From: Papaver somniferum | Taxonomy: Eukaryota > Streptophyta > Magnoliopsida > Ranunculales > Papaveraceae | Length of the DNA: 64,000 nt | Assembly (NCBI RefSeq): GCF_003573695.1 | Contig: NC_039368.1 | Span: 11,970,360 to 12,034,359, forward strand | Direction of reading: 5' to 3' | In this document: positions 12,128 through 24,430 of the stretch, one piece after another | How positions within the stretch are numbered: position 1 is the first letter of the stretch | How the letters are laid out: every line of letters starts with the position of its first letter | Program-made: the position numbers and the translations under genes | The notes under the pieces: generated by a model | Databases searched by the model: none | What the model was told of the DNA's origin: nothing | What the model saw: only the letters and a program-made list of their open reading frames with translations

Positions 12128-14311
12128 TCACGAAACAACAGAAGCTTCCTGTTTCTTGTGCCAAGCCACAACATCTGCGTAGGCTATATCACCTCCGAAA
12201 ATATCCAACGCACTTCCAACAGTAACATCTACACGTCCCATCCCTGCCACTTTTATCCTTTCCAAATCAGCCATTGTTGTGACTCCACCAGCATAAGTTA
12301 CTGGGATCTGTATTGTACACCATTATATTTCTTAGATGCACACAAAATTATTACAACCAACGATAGATATGCGTATGAGAAAAATCTTAACAGCATTTTA
12401 GGTCATTGCGAAAGGAACACAGATCATTTTAGGATTGAGGGAGGATGAACATTATAGAAAAAATCAGAGATGAAAAGTAACATACGGGTGAGTGTTGTCC
12501 AAGCAGGGCAACCAGCTCTTCATCAATTCCAAGCCTGAAATTTATTTGAGAAGATTCAATAACCATCTTTGAGGAAACGTATACAGATACGGAATTCCTT
12601 ATAGGGGCCAGGCATCGTCTTTCAAGATCCATCTTATAGAGTTACCTCAGTCTAGGACTTTTCAGTGGAGATATTGCTATATAAAGAGAAGGTGTAAAAG
12701 TAAGACAACCTAACCTTTTCCCCTCAACATCAACTCCATGAACTAGAAACTCGTCAGCGTAAGTTGCAAGGAAATCCAATGTTTGCTGATCGACATACAA
12801 ATCACTGAACTTCTGCCATCTGTCAGTCACAACTGCATATTTCCCATTCTGCACATGGATATTGTTGCACATGGGTAGCTTAAATTAGAATGACTCCAAT
12901 TAAAAGATCTAGTTTCTTTCGGAATGCTGAGCACAATGGACATTTAGATAAAATCCATGGACTGAACATAATAAAGAACTGAAATACCTTCTTTCTGCAG
13001 CTTAGATCCAGGACAAGCCTCTTTTTTCCGACCACGCGGACGAGATCTTTGAGCCTTTCAAGTTCCATTTGCCCATTGTTGAAGACATACTGACACAAAA
13101 ATGGAAAACAATTGTATAAACAAGGGATGAAAACTTCCTTAAAAAGATGAAGTCTATCTGCCCAACAAGAAGAAAAGGTTATGGTCTTTGGATTATTGAA
13201 GGGAAAGTAAATGGTTTTAACACCATATACAGGTCACATACCGAAGTAACTATAACATGGGAAGCCCCCTCATCTAAATAACTCAAAGCATTGTCTGAAT
13301 TGATTCCACCTCCAATTTGCAGACCACCTAGAAGTTACCATTCGTCGCAGTAAGTTCAGCAGAGGAAAAATCTATAAGTTTAAACATACTCTTAACTCAT
13401 AAAGATAGAAACAGTCTAACAACTTATTAATGCACATAATTTCCAAAAAAAACAATTCCATTGATTAAATGTAATTATCAGGGGGTGCTGCGGCAAAACT
13501 TGATATTAACATGAGTTAGTTAGCAATTTAGCATGAAGTTTAACCAACTAAATTCGTGCAGAGGGAATAAAAAATTTCACTGCTAACTCAATTTTTTTAA
13601 TGCAAATTTGTTACTCAGTTACCAAACAACGGACAACCTTTATCTTTAAGCACAGAATCTGATACACATGTTTAATATAAGACTTCAATTAAAAAGAGAG
13701 CACAAACTATAACAAGACACAATGATTTTACCTGGGTAAGCACGTAGTGCTTCAATTCCTGCAGATTGGCTCAAGGGATCTGCACCAAGCATTATTACAT
13801 GACCACCTGTAAGACCATACATTTTGTACAAATTTGCAAACTCCCCTGCTGACTTATCTGATACAAAATTTGTAACCATATCAGATGCACCTTCCTTTGT
13901 GTCTTTAAGAGTGGATCCGACAATTTGTTTCACTTTCCCCTGTTACATTTCAATTTTGTTTCAGCCGAAGAATCATCAAACCAATTCAGGAATCCAGTGT
14001 TAATACATCAAATAATGAATGAATCAATCGAATGGATTTACCTTGTGTATATCAATACAAGGTCGAAAACTAACACTACACTGAATTGATGAATAAGATT
14101 CTGCAAACAACAAAACCCAAGTTACTAAAAGCATTGAAAGTAGTAAATCTTCATCGTCAAACATGTGAAACCCAGACATACTTGATTTTGCTGATGGCAA
14201 AACCCTAACAAAACTTCGCTTCTTGACTTTGTATATTGCGGAATCTGAAATTCTATAAAGTGAGCTTAGTTCTGATTTTGAAACACTTCCTACTTGAGAT
14301 GAATTCATCAT
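12128..14311 (-). CDS. HISN3: ProFAR isomerase of histidine biosynthesis, plastid (HisA type)
   Basis: Eight minus-strand exons: 14311-14182, 14100-14042, 13939-13732, 13327-13242, 13089-12988, 12848-12715, 12534-12486 and 12307-12128. They join in frame to 315 aa. The first 50 or so residues are Ser/Lys/Arg-rich, a plastid transit peptide. The TIM-barrel enzyme follows: '[16 protein letters not shown]' carries the N-terminal catalytic Asp, '[10 protein letters not shown]' and '[12 protein letters not shown]' form phosphate-binding loops, '[12 protein letters not shown]', '[11 protein letters not shown]', '[16 protein letters not shown]', and '[13 protein letters not shown]' forms the second phosphate loop. 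It isomerises the ProFAR aminoaldose (BBM II) to the PRFAR aminoketose, the fourth step of histidine synthesis, in plastids. The length matches Arabidopsis HISN3 (about 304 aa). Two adjacent ATGs start the frame; the upstream one (14311) is used here. No frame damage is seen. Confidence 0.95.
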
Positions 14312-15137
14312 ATTTCAAAACCTGAAAAATCAGAGCCACGTTCAAACAAAATTCAGCAACTTTCTGCTAATAAGAATACAACAAACTGAATCACATTTCA
14401 ATGCACATTATATGTCAGCTGTATCTGTTCATCAGCTCCATAAGAAACCCATCCCTTCTGAGCTGCTTAGGCCAAAGAAGTAGAAACGGTAATCATCATG
14501 ATCTAGATTTTACCGAGGCATCCTGCAGAGTTATGGAGTTGGAAGACTATGACAGTACTAATAACGGTAGTAACAAGGTGGAGAAGAAAATAAGCACTAG
14601 ACCCAGAAGATGCCACTGAATTATGCTTATTGTCTTCTAATAATAACATTAAAACTACTACTGCTACTAGTACCACAATGGCATCTATTCCATATTAGAA
14701 ACTCAACCCAGGTGCAAAATGAAAATATGGAGCTTTTAAGAACAACCACAAATAGCTCCCCGCCACAGAAAGTAGGAAAAAATGAGAAGTGGACACATAA
14801 CAGAAATTTGATAGAAACAACTTTAAGCAATCAAAGTAGTCTGACTGCACTTTCTAAACCACACTCCCTTAATTGAATAGACGATTTAACCTGAATAAGA
14901 GTTATAACTTATAAGTACAAGACAATACAAAGCAGTGACGTGATTGAACAAATGTCGGGAGATTAATTTCTTTAAGTACTTATAGTTACTTTAACTAAAA
15001 TGTGAGTCAAGAACAAGTAAAGACTAGCTTCATGAAACATTCAGGAGGAAATGATCACTTAGCAAAACAAGATTTTACATGCAAAGATTATGAAACAGCA
15101 GTATTCCCGCGACCCACAAACTTGAGTATGAAAGATA

Positions 15138-15351
15138 GATAAAGCTACTGAAAGTAAAGTAGACAGAGATTTAAGTGGTTCAACCTTAAAGATCTATGTC
15201 CTCTTGTACACTTCCTCTCTCATGAGAAATAATGTAAACTCTCTGTAACCTAAAACTCCGTTAACGGAAAAACACCAAACCCATAGTGCGCGTAGATCTT
15301 TAAGATCGAACCACTTAAATCTTCATCTACTTTACTTTCAGTAGATTTATC
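15138..15351. repeat. Imperfect inverted repeat, about 58-bp arms
   Basis: The left arm 15138-15195 (with 'ctactgaaagtaaagtag' and 'gatttaagtggttc') pairs with the right arm 15294-15351 (with 'ctactttactttcagtag' and 'gaaccacttaaatc'). The spacer is 98 bp. 'gatttaagtggttc' resembles the leader phrase found after many plant LTRs, so this may be two retroelement fragments in opposite orientation rather than a MITE. No clear target duplication is seen. Confidence 0.7.
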
Positions 15352-15537
15352 GTAACAATTATGAAGTGCCGGAAAAGGCATCTTCAGATTTGTATACTTA
15401 TGACATCTAACAGCTAATGGCTTCATTTTGTACATCAAAAATTCTAGAAGGTAAATTTATAGTAGGTCCCATGGATTGCTCATCTGACAGCATAACAAAT
15501 TGTGAAATTTCCCTAAATGTTCTTCTGTTGATGAAAT

Positions 15538-15735
15538 TCATGGACTTCTAGTGATTCTTTTAGACATTATAGGTTCACCAGAATCGATCTCGGGTCCCGG
15601 AATGTGAAATGGACACTGAACTAATCGACCAGGAAATGCATCTGGTAAAGATTTAAATACATTATCCAACAAGATATAAAATGCTTGAATTCCAAAAAAT
15701 GGAATTCCAACGCAGGTACTAAAACGGGCTACCAC
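15538..15735 (-). other. Possible terminal exon of an unknown minus-strand gene
   Basis: A 65-codon open frame follows a good acceptor on the minus strand ('tttattttccag' then 'tggtagcc') and ends in TGA. It encodes a hydrophobic part 'GIPFFGIQAFYILLD' and a polar tail 'LVQCPFHIPGPEID'. I do not recognise it. No convincing upstream exon was found within 1.2 kb. It may be an isolated gene or transposon fragment. Confidence 0.2.
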
Positions 15736-18700
15736 TGGAAAATAAAACAAAATTAAGCCACTAGTGTAGGCCTGGTTTTAAAACTTGCATTCATATTCTT
15801 GATTAACAGATTAAGTAAGATACTCTTAGTGTTTTAGCAAATCCTATTCTTCCCAGTTTTCCAAGTCCACATGTAACCCAAATTTCTATTAGCTACAAAT
15901 AGATGACACCGTAATCTCCAGCTATATCAAATGTCAACGTAAAATTGACCGCTACAAGAAGATGCTAACAAAATTGAATAGGTGACATTCAAAAAAAAAA
16001 AATTGGCACTGCAACCGGGTTAATTCATATCATTGTTTGTGTAATCCTTTAAATAGGTGACACTTAATTTCGACAAGAATTAACAAATACTGGACCACCT
16101 TTAGCTGAAAAAGCTAAGCTATGAACAAAGAGTTACATCACATCACTCACATCCCGGAAGAGATCGAATGTCTGGTAGGTTAGCAATTGACAGGCACAAT
16201 GATAAAAACATGTATATATGACAAATGAAACGCAAAGGTTCTCATCTCTGCCAATGAATGCTACTACTATGAGTTCCACACAACTAAAGAAACAACTGAA
16301 GATAAAATTATCATATAAAATTCTAGAACGCATACCTTTTTAAGCTCTGTGAATAGAAACAGATATCATGTTAAGTACGTCGGCATTTCTGATTGAACTT
16401 TTTGAACGACATTATTTGTTGAAGTGTTCCAAAAACATTACACTAAAAAATCATGTCCTCAACGAATCACTAAAACAATATTCATGCTTCCTTGCCAAAC
16501 CCTCATAAGTATTTCTAGATGAGTACTTGTATCAAACAGTATGTGTGCATTCCTAACTCAACTGTATTTGGCTCTACTACTGAAGTCCTAACAATCATTT
16601 CATCAAACAGTTTCCTATCAAAGTTAAGTGTTCTCCAAAACTTTCTGCAAAGATGAACCCCACCTTCATGGAAGAGAAATCGACAGATAGAGGAGGTTGG
16701 GAGTGAACATACCTTGTTTCAGCAGAGAAAGAACCCACCTTCTTCACTTCAGATTGGTACGCTAGTCACTTTTAAAATTTGGAATTATCGTAGGGCACCC
16801 ATTTCATTTTATTTTGGCACACATACTATTTTATAATATTTGAGGTAGATAATGTGAATCAGATTCAAAAATAATAAATTAAATCAGATTTTGGTGAGTC
16901 AGATTCAATCGGGTCAGTTGCGTCGGATAAAAACAAGCAATCCGCTAGGCTTTAACTTCAAACACGACATTCCAATTTCATTTCTACAGTTTTGACACCG
17001 TAAGCAGAGCCGATCCGTGCGAACTTAATCGCAAGGCCTTTTTACGGTCAAATTTTTTCCCCCACAGTTTCGAAAAACAATGAAAAAAATAAGACTAAGA
17101 CAGTTTTTTCCCCCACGTCGAGAGTTGCGGTAACCTCCCCTCTCATTGGCCGGTGAACAAAACCCTTACTCCTGATTGGCTGAAAAGCAACTTATACCCC
17201 CTTATATTTCGTGGCCGTTAATTTTTAATAAAATTAGCTCGATCTGACGTTCCAAAACGAGTAATAGCTTAGTAGATTCTTACACCGCGTGTACATGATT
17301 TTAATAAAATCTGGACCTTCGGATTGACTGTCCGAAAAATGGAAGAAAAAAAACGTGGATGTTTATATCGGAAAAAAAAACGCTGACTTTTATATAAAGA
17401 AAAAAAGAAATTCTTTGAAAAAAATCCGTGATATAAAAATAGAGAATCAAGAATGAAATCTAAGAACTTCCGAAAATTCTAAGATTTGTTTCTTAACATA
17501 GGTTCTTGGGTTATAATACGACGAATATCTGCTTATGATATGTAGGCTACATTTTTAAACCGAAGAAAGATACATATATATAATAATAATGACCATAAAT
17601 ATGTTAACATTATGAAAGTATATAATCTTTATCAAAAGATTTTTACTTGAATCAGATAGATACAGATATGTAAATTTGGAAAATTTAAGATTTCTTATAT
17701 TATAGTCCTTTAAACTACCGCTAACACGTGTGCTGCTTGGAGTGAGAAATGTATATACGGTAAATACAGGTCATGATAAGTACGAGAGTATCTATAAAAA
17801 CTACGCTATTTCGTATTCTCTCATCGCCTCCTCCTAGCTTGTTCCGATATCGTTTGCTGTAAGTTTTTCCTTCTTTTTTTTTCATGTTTTGTTGGTCAGT
17901 TTAATATTCATAATGGCAAATCACTTACGTTATGGTTTTATTTTTATGGGTTTATTTTTATTTTTTGTTAACGCATGTTCTTACAGGTGAGGTATATTTT
18001 CGCTCCCTGTGTCTCTTCCTTATTTAAAATTTCGGTTCAAGATTTTCCTCTTTGTTATTCAGTTTTGATTAATTTTAGCTTTTTTTTCGGGAGTATTTTT
18101 TGTCTTTTAGAACAGGAATTTGATAAAAAAAAAAGGTTATTGAAGAGAAATATTCCAAGATATTCAAGAATAAAAAGCTATTTTTAGGCGAAATTTCCAG
18201 AAAAAAGTTTCAGAAAAATCTGTTTCCAAGCGACACAAATGAGGTATTTTTAGAATCATTCATATATGCCTGTATATATGTAGTATCACATGTATCATCA
18301 AATTTTCTTAATATCTGTTTCAGGAAGTTTGTTAAATTTTACACAAGTATTTAGCTAATTTTGGAAGTTTGGGTTTTATTTCTTAGCATGGGGTATTTGG
18401 TAACAATGTAAAACCCATTTCTGGGAGTTTTCTTGATGATTGCGAGGCACTGGTTGCATAGATTTTGATTACAGTATCACATCAGGTAAGGTCTTCCTTA
18501 CTTTCATGGACTTCTTTTCTCAGTTTGAGCTGATTTACATCATAACCATCATCTCTTTTTTCAACTCCGTTTCTTTTGTGTTTTCAAGTCCTGATCGTTA
18601 AACAACATTTGGAGCAGGTAAATCGCGTATTTTTGATTTTGTAGGTAATGGTTTCCAAATTCAACCAAATAAAAAATTAGGGTTTCGTTCATCATGTTGT

Positions 18701-21071
18701 TATTTTTTATTGGCTTGCTTTTTTTTTCTTCATGAATAGCTATTGATTATCTCAAATGTTTTTATTGTGAAATTATAAGATGTGTCAATTTGTGAATTAG
18801 TGAAATTGGACTATCATCACCATGGTGAAAAATGTTTAATGTAAGGGGACCCCAAGAGAGAAAGTGTTGTCTACAGTCGTTTTACAATGAATTTGAATCT
18901 TATGCACTTGATGGAAGAATATGTATGTATTGCGATGTCAAAACGTTATTATTTACAGACTCCCAATATCTTTTGACGAACCTTTCTAATACCGTTGTTA
19001 TTAAGTGCAGGATGAAGTAAGTAAGGAAGGGGCATGCATAGATTTGAACCAGTTATATTGAATATAACGCTATGGATGAATGGAAAAATGTTGTTAATGA
19101 TGTAATGATGTGACGGAAGGTAATGGAAAAGCTCTGATAATACTAATATCAACAGGTACAACTATCAAGGATCATTAATGTTTCTCCCCATGTGGCTTTA
19201 TTGCTCCTCCTATCTTTGTTTCCAAAAGGAGTATATGTCTTGAATGTTTGTACTGCTTTTGTAGCCGCTTTATGAAACCCCGTGCAAACTTAATCAACAT
19301 TCTCTTTTCGTATTCTATTCTGACTTCCTACACTGTTTTTTTAGGTAAGCTTAACTGCATGCAAAATTTCTTTTGTGTTCCCTTTTTAAATTGGTTTTGT
19401 GCTTTTGTGTTTACATGTGTAAACAAGAAGGTTTTATGTTTTTATGCAGGATTTCTAATACAAGATTTATTGCGCATGAAATAGATGGAAAATCCAAGCT
19501 AACATTGCGGACAACCAAAAATGTTCGTTTGAGGGATCAATCCTAATGCCCATTCCCAAATATGGAGGTGATGTTTTTTCCATCTTCTTCTCTCTTTGAT
19601 TTTATTTTTCTGTTGTGCTTCCTTTCTTTTTCTAGGGTTTCAATTTTTAAGTTTCAATTTCTAATTTAGTTTTTGTTGATTTAATGAGTCGATTTTCTTA
19701 GTAGTTGTTTACTGATGGGAGTGATTTAAAGGTGCTTTACGGATGTGCAGGTTGTTTGAGGTATATCTGTTGTTATTATCTATGTTATTATATACCTCAG
19801 CCAATCGCTTTTGGAAATATCAAAAAAGGCACATCTTAGTGTGGCCAAGTTGTCTGCATACTTGGAAAAGAAAAACTTTGTTAAAGGTTTTGGCTTAAAT
19901 GTCCTCTTCAATTTTTTGAGTTGATTTTCTATTGTGTTTTGAGTTGATTTTCTATTGTGTTTTGCTGTAGAGGTGGTGATCAAAGTCGGTAATCCAGGTG
20001 CTTGATAGATAGATATGTAGGTGATCTAAATTTTTGCATGGTATATCTTTTGAGAAACGACAAAGAATATAACAATCCATGTAGTCAATATATAGGATGT
20101 GGCTCTAAAGCGAGCAGTAATTTTTTTTATGCAAGGCATTAGGATAATGTGCAGTATGCTTGGGCTTAGATTTTAAGAGTCTGGCTTTCTCCTCAACTGA
20201 CATACAATTTCTTTTTATGTTTGGTTCCAAATATTTTTATGTAGAAAAGTTTATTTTTTCCATCAATAATAATGTCTATCTAAAGTTATTTTTTACCATC
20301 AACAGCGGAAAGGACACACCATCTGCTTACTTTCTTGGTATGTTACAGCATTCGATTTGTTGCATGGGAGACGAAATCCACAAGGTTGTTTCCAAAACCG
20401 TCATGGAGATTTTTTTTTCTTCACTACAATATGGAATGAGCACCAGTTGTTCCTCGAGCGGGATATAATGCTATCTTCATCCTTAGCAACACCAAAGATG
20501 GACAGGGACTTCAGCATTAATGGAATGCATATTTAGTATGTATGTTGAAAAGGTGTATTGATCAGACTACCATGGTATGAAGGTTTATTTCTTCACTATT
20601 TACTATAGTTTTTTCAAAATTTCTATCGTGTTCACCATAATTTAGAAATTACTTAGAAATTATTAGGTCCTTCAGAATTTACATCGCTATCACCTGACTT
20701 CAAAAAAATTTCTATGTTGATTTGATGATTGAGGATAAATTTGTTATTGGTTGTGGAAAATTAAAATATGTTGGGACTTTAGAGGGAAGCCATGTTATGT
20801 CAGAAGAGATTAAGTGAGATATCGAGACTATGGTTCTGCCTCAAGTCACACCGTAGGCAGAATACACTATTTCAAGGGTCCAAACAGATCATCATTGTCC
20901 CCATATCCTTGATCAGTTGATACCATATTATGCTTTTAAGACATAATTTTGTTTCATATCATAATTTTCGGTATATGTTTTGTTGTCGCAGCAACAAGTA
21001 CGAAAGAAGCCACCAAGAAAACAAACGTAGACCGGTTTGAGTATGATGATGAATTTAGTGGGATGACACTT

Positions 21072-21193
21072 AGTATTAGGAGATTCAAATCTATTGTAGA
21101 GCATCTTATTGGTGTTAGCCTGGCAACATGGAAGTATTAGGAGATTCAAATCTAATGTAGAGCATCTTATTGGTGTTAGCCTGCCAATATGGA
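21072..21193 (+). repeat. 61-bp perfect-length tandem duplication
   Basis: 21072-21132 and 21133-21193 both begin 'agtattaggagattcaaatc' and end in '...catgga/atatgga'. They differ at about three positions. Both copies stay open in one reading frame for some distance (61 is not a multiple of 3, so the frame shifts between copies), which argues against a translated product. Confidence 0.9.
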
Positions 21194-23009
21194 ATGTGCT
21201 TCTATTTGAGTGGGATATGCATTGGAAGCATGGTGAATTAATGTTTCAAACCTATACTTTAGCCGGTGAAGCGAAAAATTGGACAAAAATTTGGTACTAC
21301 CCTGCATACCAAAGGAAAATTCAAAAGCTATTGTATTACTATTGTATTAATTAGTTAAACCTTCACATCTCGAGAAGATAACACATAAGTCTGTCAATTT
21401 TTTATATATATAGTTCTCTGTCATAGATCTCTCTGTCTTTGTTTTTTCAGAACAAAGCACATGGGATAAGTAAAAAATGACGGGGTTGTAATGGTTTCCA
21501 TGGGATTCAACTGACAATCCTTGGAAGATTGTTGCACATAGCAAGACGTTTGCGAGTAAAGTTTTTTCTCCTTTTCCTGCGGCTTAGGTTTGTTTTCTCT
21601 AATTTAACTTTGGTTTTTTCCACCCGCTATATTTCCTTATGTGAACTGGAAGAGAACCTTATTTATGTTATGTTGGCAGGGAGAGACTATGGTAACTTAT
21701 AAGGCTACCGCTAAGACTTCGGCTACAATATAGTATAAGGTGTGGCTCAACTGACCTGAAAAAAATACCATAATGTTACTATTGTAGAAAAATATTAGGA
21801 AACTCCTGCTACACATCTATGGAAAGAAAGGGACGAGCTGCCAGAAAAATATTAGAAAACTTGAACGAGAAAATGCAAAAGAGATTAACAGACAAGTGAT
21901 GCTTGTAGTATATACCATGAGTTTGGTGGCTAATATCCGAACACGATTTCTTATAATTTGGTTAATTATCTGAAACAAAAGAATTTGTTGAGATTTGTTG
22001 TTAACTTGTTGATCCATAGGTGATAATTTGTTGTAGGGATTTCAGTTTTAAAGTGCTGTTTTTAAGGCTTGCATTATCAAAGATCATTTTGTGCAGGTAT
22101 GTGGCATATTATGCAGTAAGAAACAAAAGAATGGGCTATTGCTTATTGATGGTCCTACAATCAAGAAAAAGTGAAACTTTATTGTTTAGTTGTGTGGTTT
22201 TGTTCAAGGGTTTAATAAATTGTATAGATACTTTAATTCGTAGCCGTGGGTTGATTATGTGTGCACATTGTTTTGTCTAGAATATTTTTTTTGCACCATT
22301 TTGTAGGTTCTTCAAGTACGTGTATTGAGTAATTTTTGCTGGTTAAATTTCTAGAATCATGCATGTATATAGCATGATGAATTTCTCTTCTTTTTCAACA
22401 CTTATTTCAGGGTTTTTCTTTTTGTATGGGCAATCTAAATCAAGGTAATTCTATTTGATCTACTGAAACTGCTCTTTTTGGTTTTATTTTGCAGCAATGC
22501 CATTGGCGCTGAGACTGCACTGCACGTGTTCATGCTATACATGGAGGTCAAGTAGTTACTGCAGAAAGGAATATAGCTGAACATATTTTTGCAGTTAAGT
22601 TGTAATTATTGACATGTTCAGTTTTTTCTTATTGCTGCATCCACTTACATGCTTTAGCCTATACTAAAAAATTTACGCAATGACACACTAACATCGATCG
22701 ACATTTCTGTTTTTTACGTTTAATAAAGATGCTGGTCAAATTTTCACTTTCTTATATTGTATTATAACTATAAAATAGTTGTGAAATATGGTTTGCAGAG
22801 GTATTAGCTTTAATTAGAAAGTCATGCTATCCCCATTACTTCAATGTCTTCATCCAGCTGGTATATATTTGTTTGTGGTAACGCCGAATAGAAGACCCCT
22901 ATTTCTGTGGACCGGAGGGACTCGACTGAAAGGAAAGGAACTTACCTGCTCTTCTTGAATTGATTCCGGTGAACTGGGTTCATTTCATGAACGATAATTT
23001 TACTAGCCT

Positions 23010-23160
23010 TTGGTGGATATACAAGATATTGGAAATTGGAAATTTCTGATAACTTCAGGCCAGGTTTGGAAATTTCTGATATACAAGATAATTTCTGAGG
23101 GATAATTTCTTGGATATTGGAAATTTTGGTCTCTGATAACTTCAGGCCAGGTTTGTTGTT
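23010..23160 (+). repeat. Short direct duplication
   Basis: 'ggatattggaaatt' occurs near 23024 and 23113, and 'ctgataacttcaggccaggt' occurs at about 23047 and 23136, an offset of about 89 bp. The region between is made of reshuffled pieces ('gatatacaaga', 'aatttctga'). It looks like slippage or a local repair event. Confidence 0.75.
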
Positions 23161-23599
23161 TGGATCAAAGGCTTTTGTTTTGTGGGTGTGTTGGGGTTCA
23201 AAATCTTTGTAGTGCAGGGCTATATATTGAGTTTACTTCTTTCACAGATATTATGCGGATTATGGGAAACAATCACAATGGTTGGAGTGTAAGATAGCTC
23301 TTACCTATCTAACTTTTTTTTTTTTTTAATGTGTGTTATTTGATTAATCTCAGGATGAGGGTTACCTTTTGTTTTATGATATACCGATATTTAGGAATGT
23401 GAGGGGCGTTCACAATTGATCGTGTTGCAAACACTCAGTAATTTATATGGACTTCTTTTTGTTTGCAGAATATGTACACGACATTGGTTAATGTAATCTC
23501 AGCTTCGATGCATGGTAAGATTTGATTTAGGTTTAGTCTTTTCTGGACTACAGTTTAGATTTTAATCTCCACACATCAAACTGTAATTGGTGAACTTGG

Positions 23600-24430
23600 T
23601 TCTTGAAACTATTTTCTAGCTTGACTTCAGTTTTTGAACAATATATACAAAAATTTAGTTATTTTCATTGTCAAGGGTATACAAAACAGTCATACGCATC
23701 TCGAATTGATATTTCATTGTATTTTAAGCATTTCCAACAAAAAAGTTCGTTCGGGATATTGAAGTCTTTATAAACTATGTACATACACCATGGTGGGACG
23801 ACCAAAGCGTATCCAGTTTCTCAACAAGACGCTTTCACTACACTCTCACTGCATGGGAATCTGAACAATATACCTCCAGAATCAGTAGTGAATAAAGTAC
23901 CAAGGACCAGATATATTTATCAATGAAAGTCCAAGTCAATCATTGTGCTACATCTAAAATAATTAATTTCTTAACATTTAAAATCATATATTTATGCTTT
24001 AGTGCTTATTCATTAAAAAAAATTGATATTAACAGTTGATTGAGCAAAGATTTAATTCCTGGCATTTTTAGGGGCCACCCAAAAGGATTTAGGGGCCATT
24101 GATTTATACCCATACAAGGACACTAGCTAAGGGACACCTTATAGGAATATGAAGTTACCTTTATGCCCTTCAAGAAAAAATAAAAATAAAAACCAAAATC
24201 TGATTTCAACTCTTTTTCTTCGATTCGTCGTCGTCGCGAATCGTAAATGTTGAAATTTATTAAGAAATAAAGAGATTGTTGCTGAAAGTGATGACGAACA
24301 CGAAGCCGCGGATGTAGTAGGTGGTGGAGAATCTGATAACCAAACCTTCCGACAACTTCAAATGGCTCCAATTAGATAAGATTCTATCATTTTTTGGGTT
24401 TATGTCGCATTAATTCGACGAATCGAAAAA
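23600..24430. other. Intergenic DNA, transposon-like edge
   Basis: No gene is seen. At 24068-24105 'aggggccacccaaaaggatt' and 'taggggccattg' form a short direct repeat resembling a transposon end. The repeat array begins shortly after. Confidence 0.35.

Larger units (their letters stand above)
14312..17770. other. Intergenic DNA, no supported gene
   Basis: The left end must contain the HISN3 promoter and 5' UTR. The rest holds short ORFs only (88 codons or fewer), a long inverted repeat (15138-15351), one spliced-looking ORF (15538-15735, listed separately) and A/T-rich DNA. Near 16690-16760 the minus strand has a donor-like 'aaacaag/gtatgt' but no coding potential. GC-richer DNA at 16980-17230 resembles old promoter or repeat sequence. 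Confidence 0.5.
17771..23600 (+). other. Gene-poor stretch, possible non-coding transcription unit
   Basis: It starts with a promoter-like block: TATA-like 'tctataaaaa' at 17791-17800, then a C/T-rich initiator 'tcgtattctctcatcgcc' and a donor-like 'tgctg/taag'. Downstream there are T-rich tracts ending in 'cag' or 'acag' and donor-like 'gtaag/ggtaagg' sites, as in spliced RNA, but no ORF longer than 102 codons and no recognisable domain. It could be a long non-coding RNA, a decayed gene or an unknown transposon. Splice-site pairs cannot be assigned without transcripts. No tRNA, rRNA or known miRNA was recognised by eye. Confidence 0.25.
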
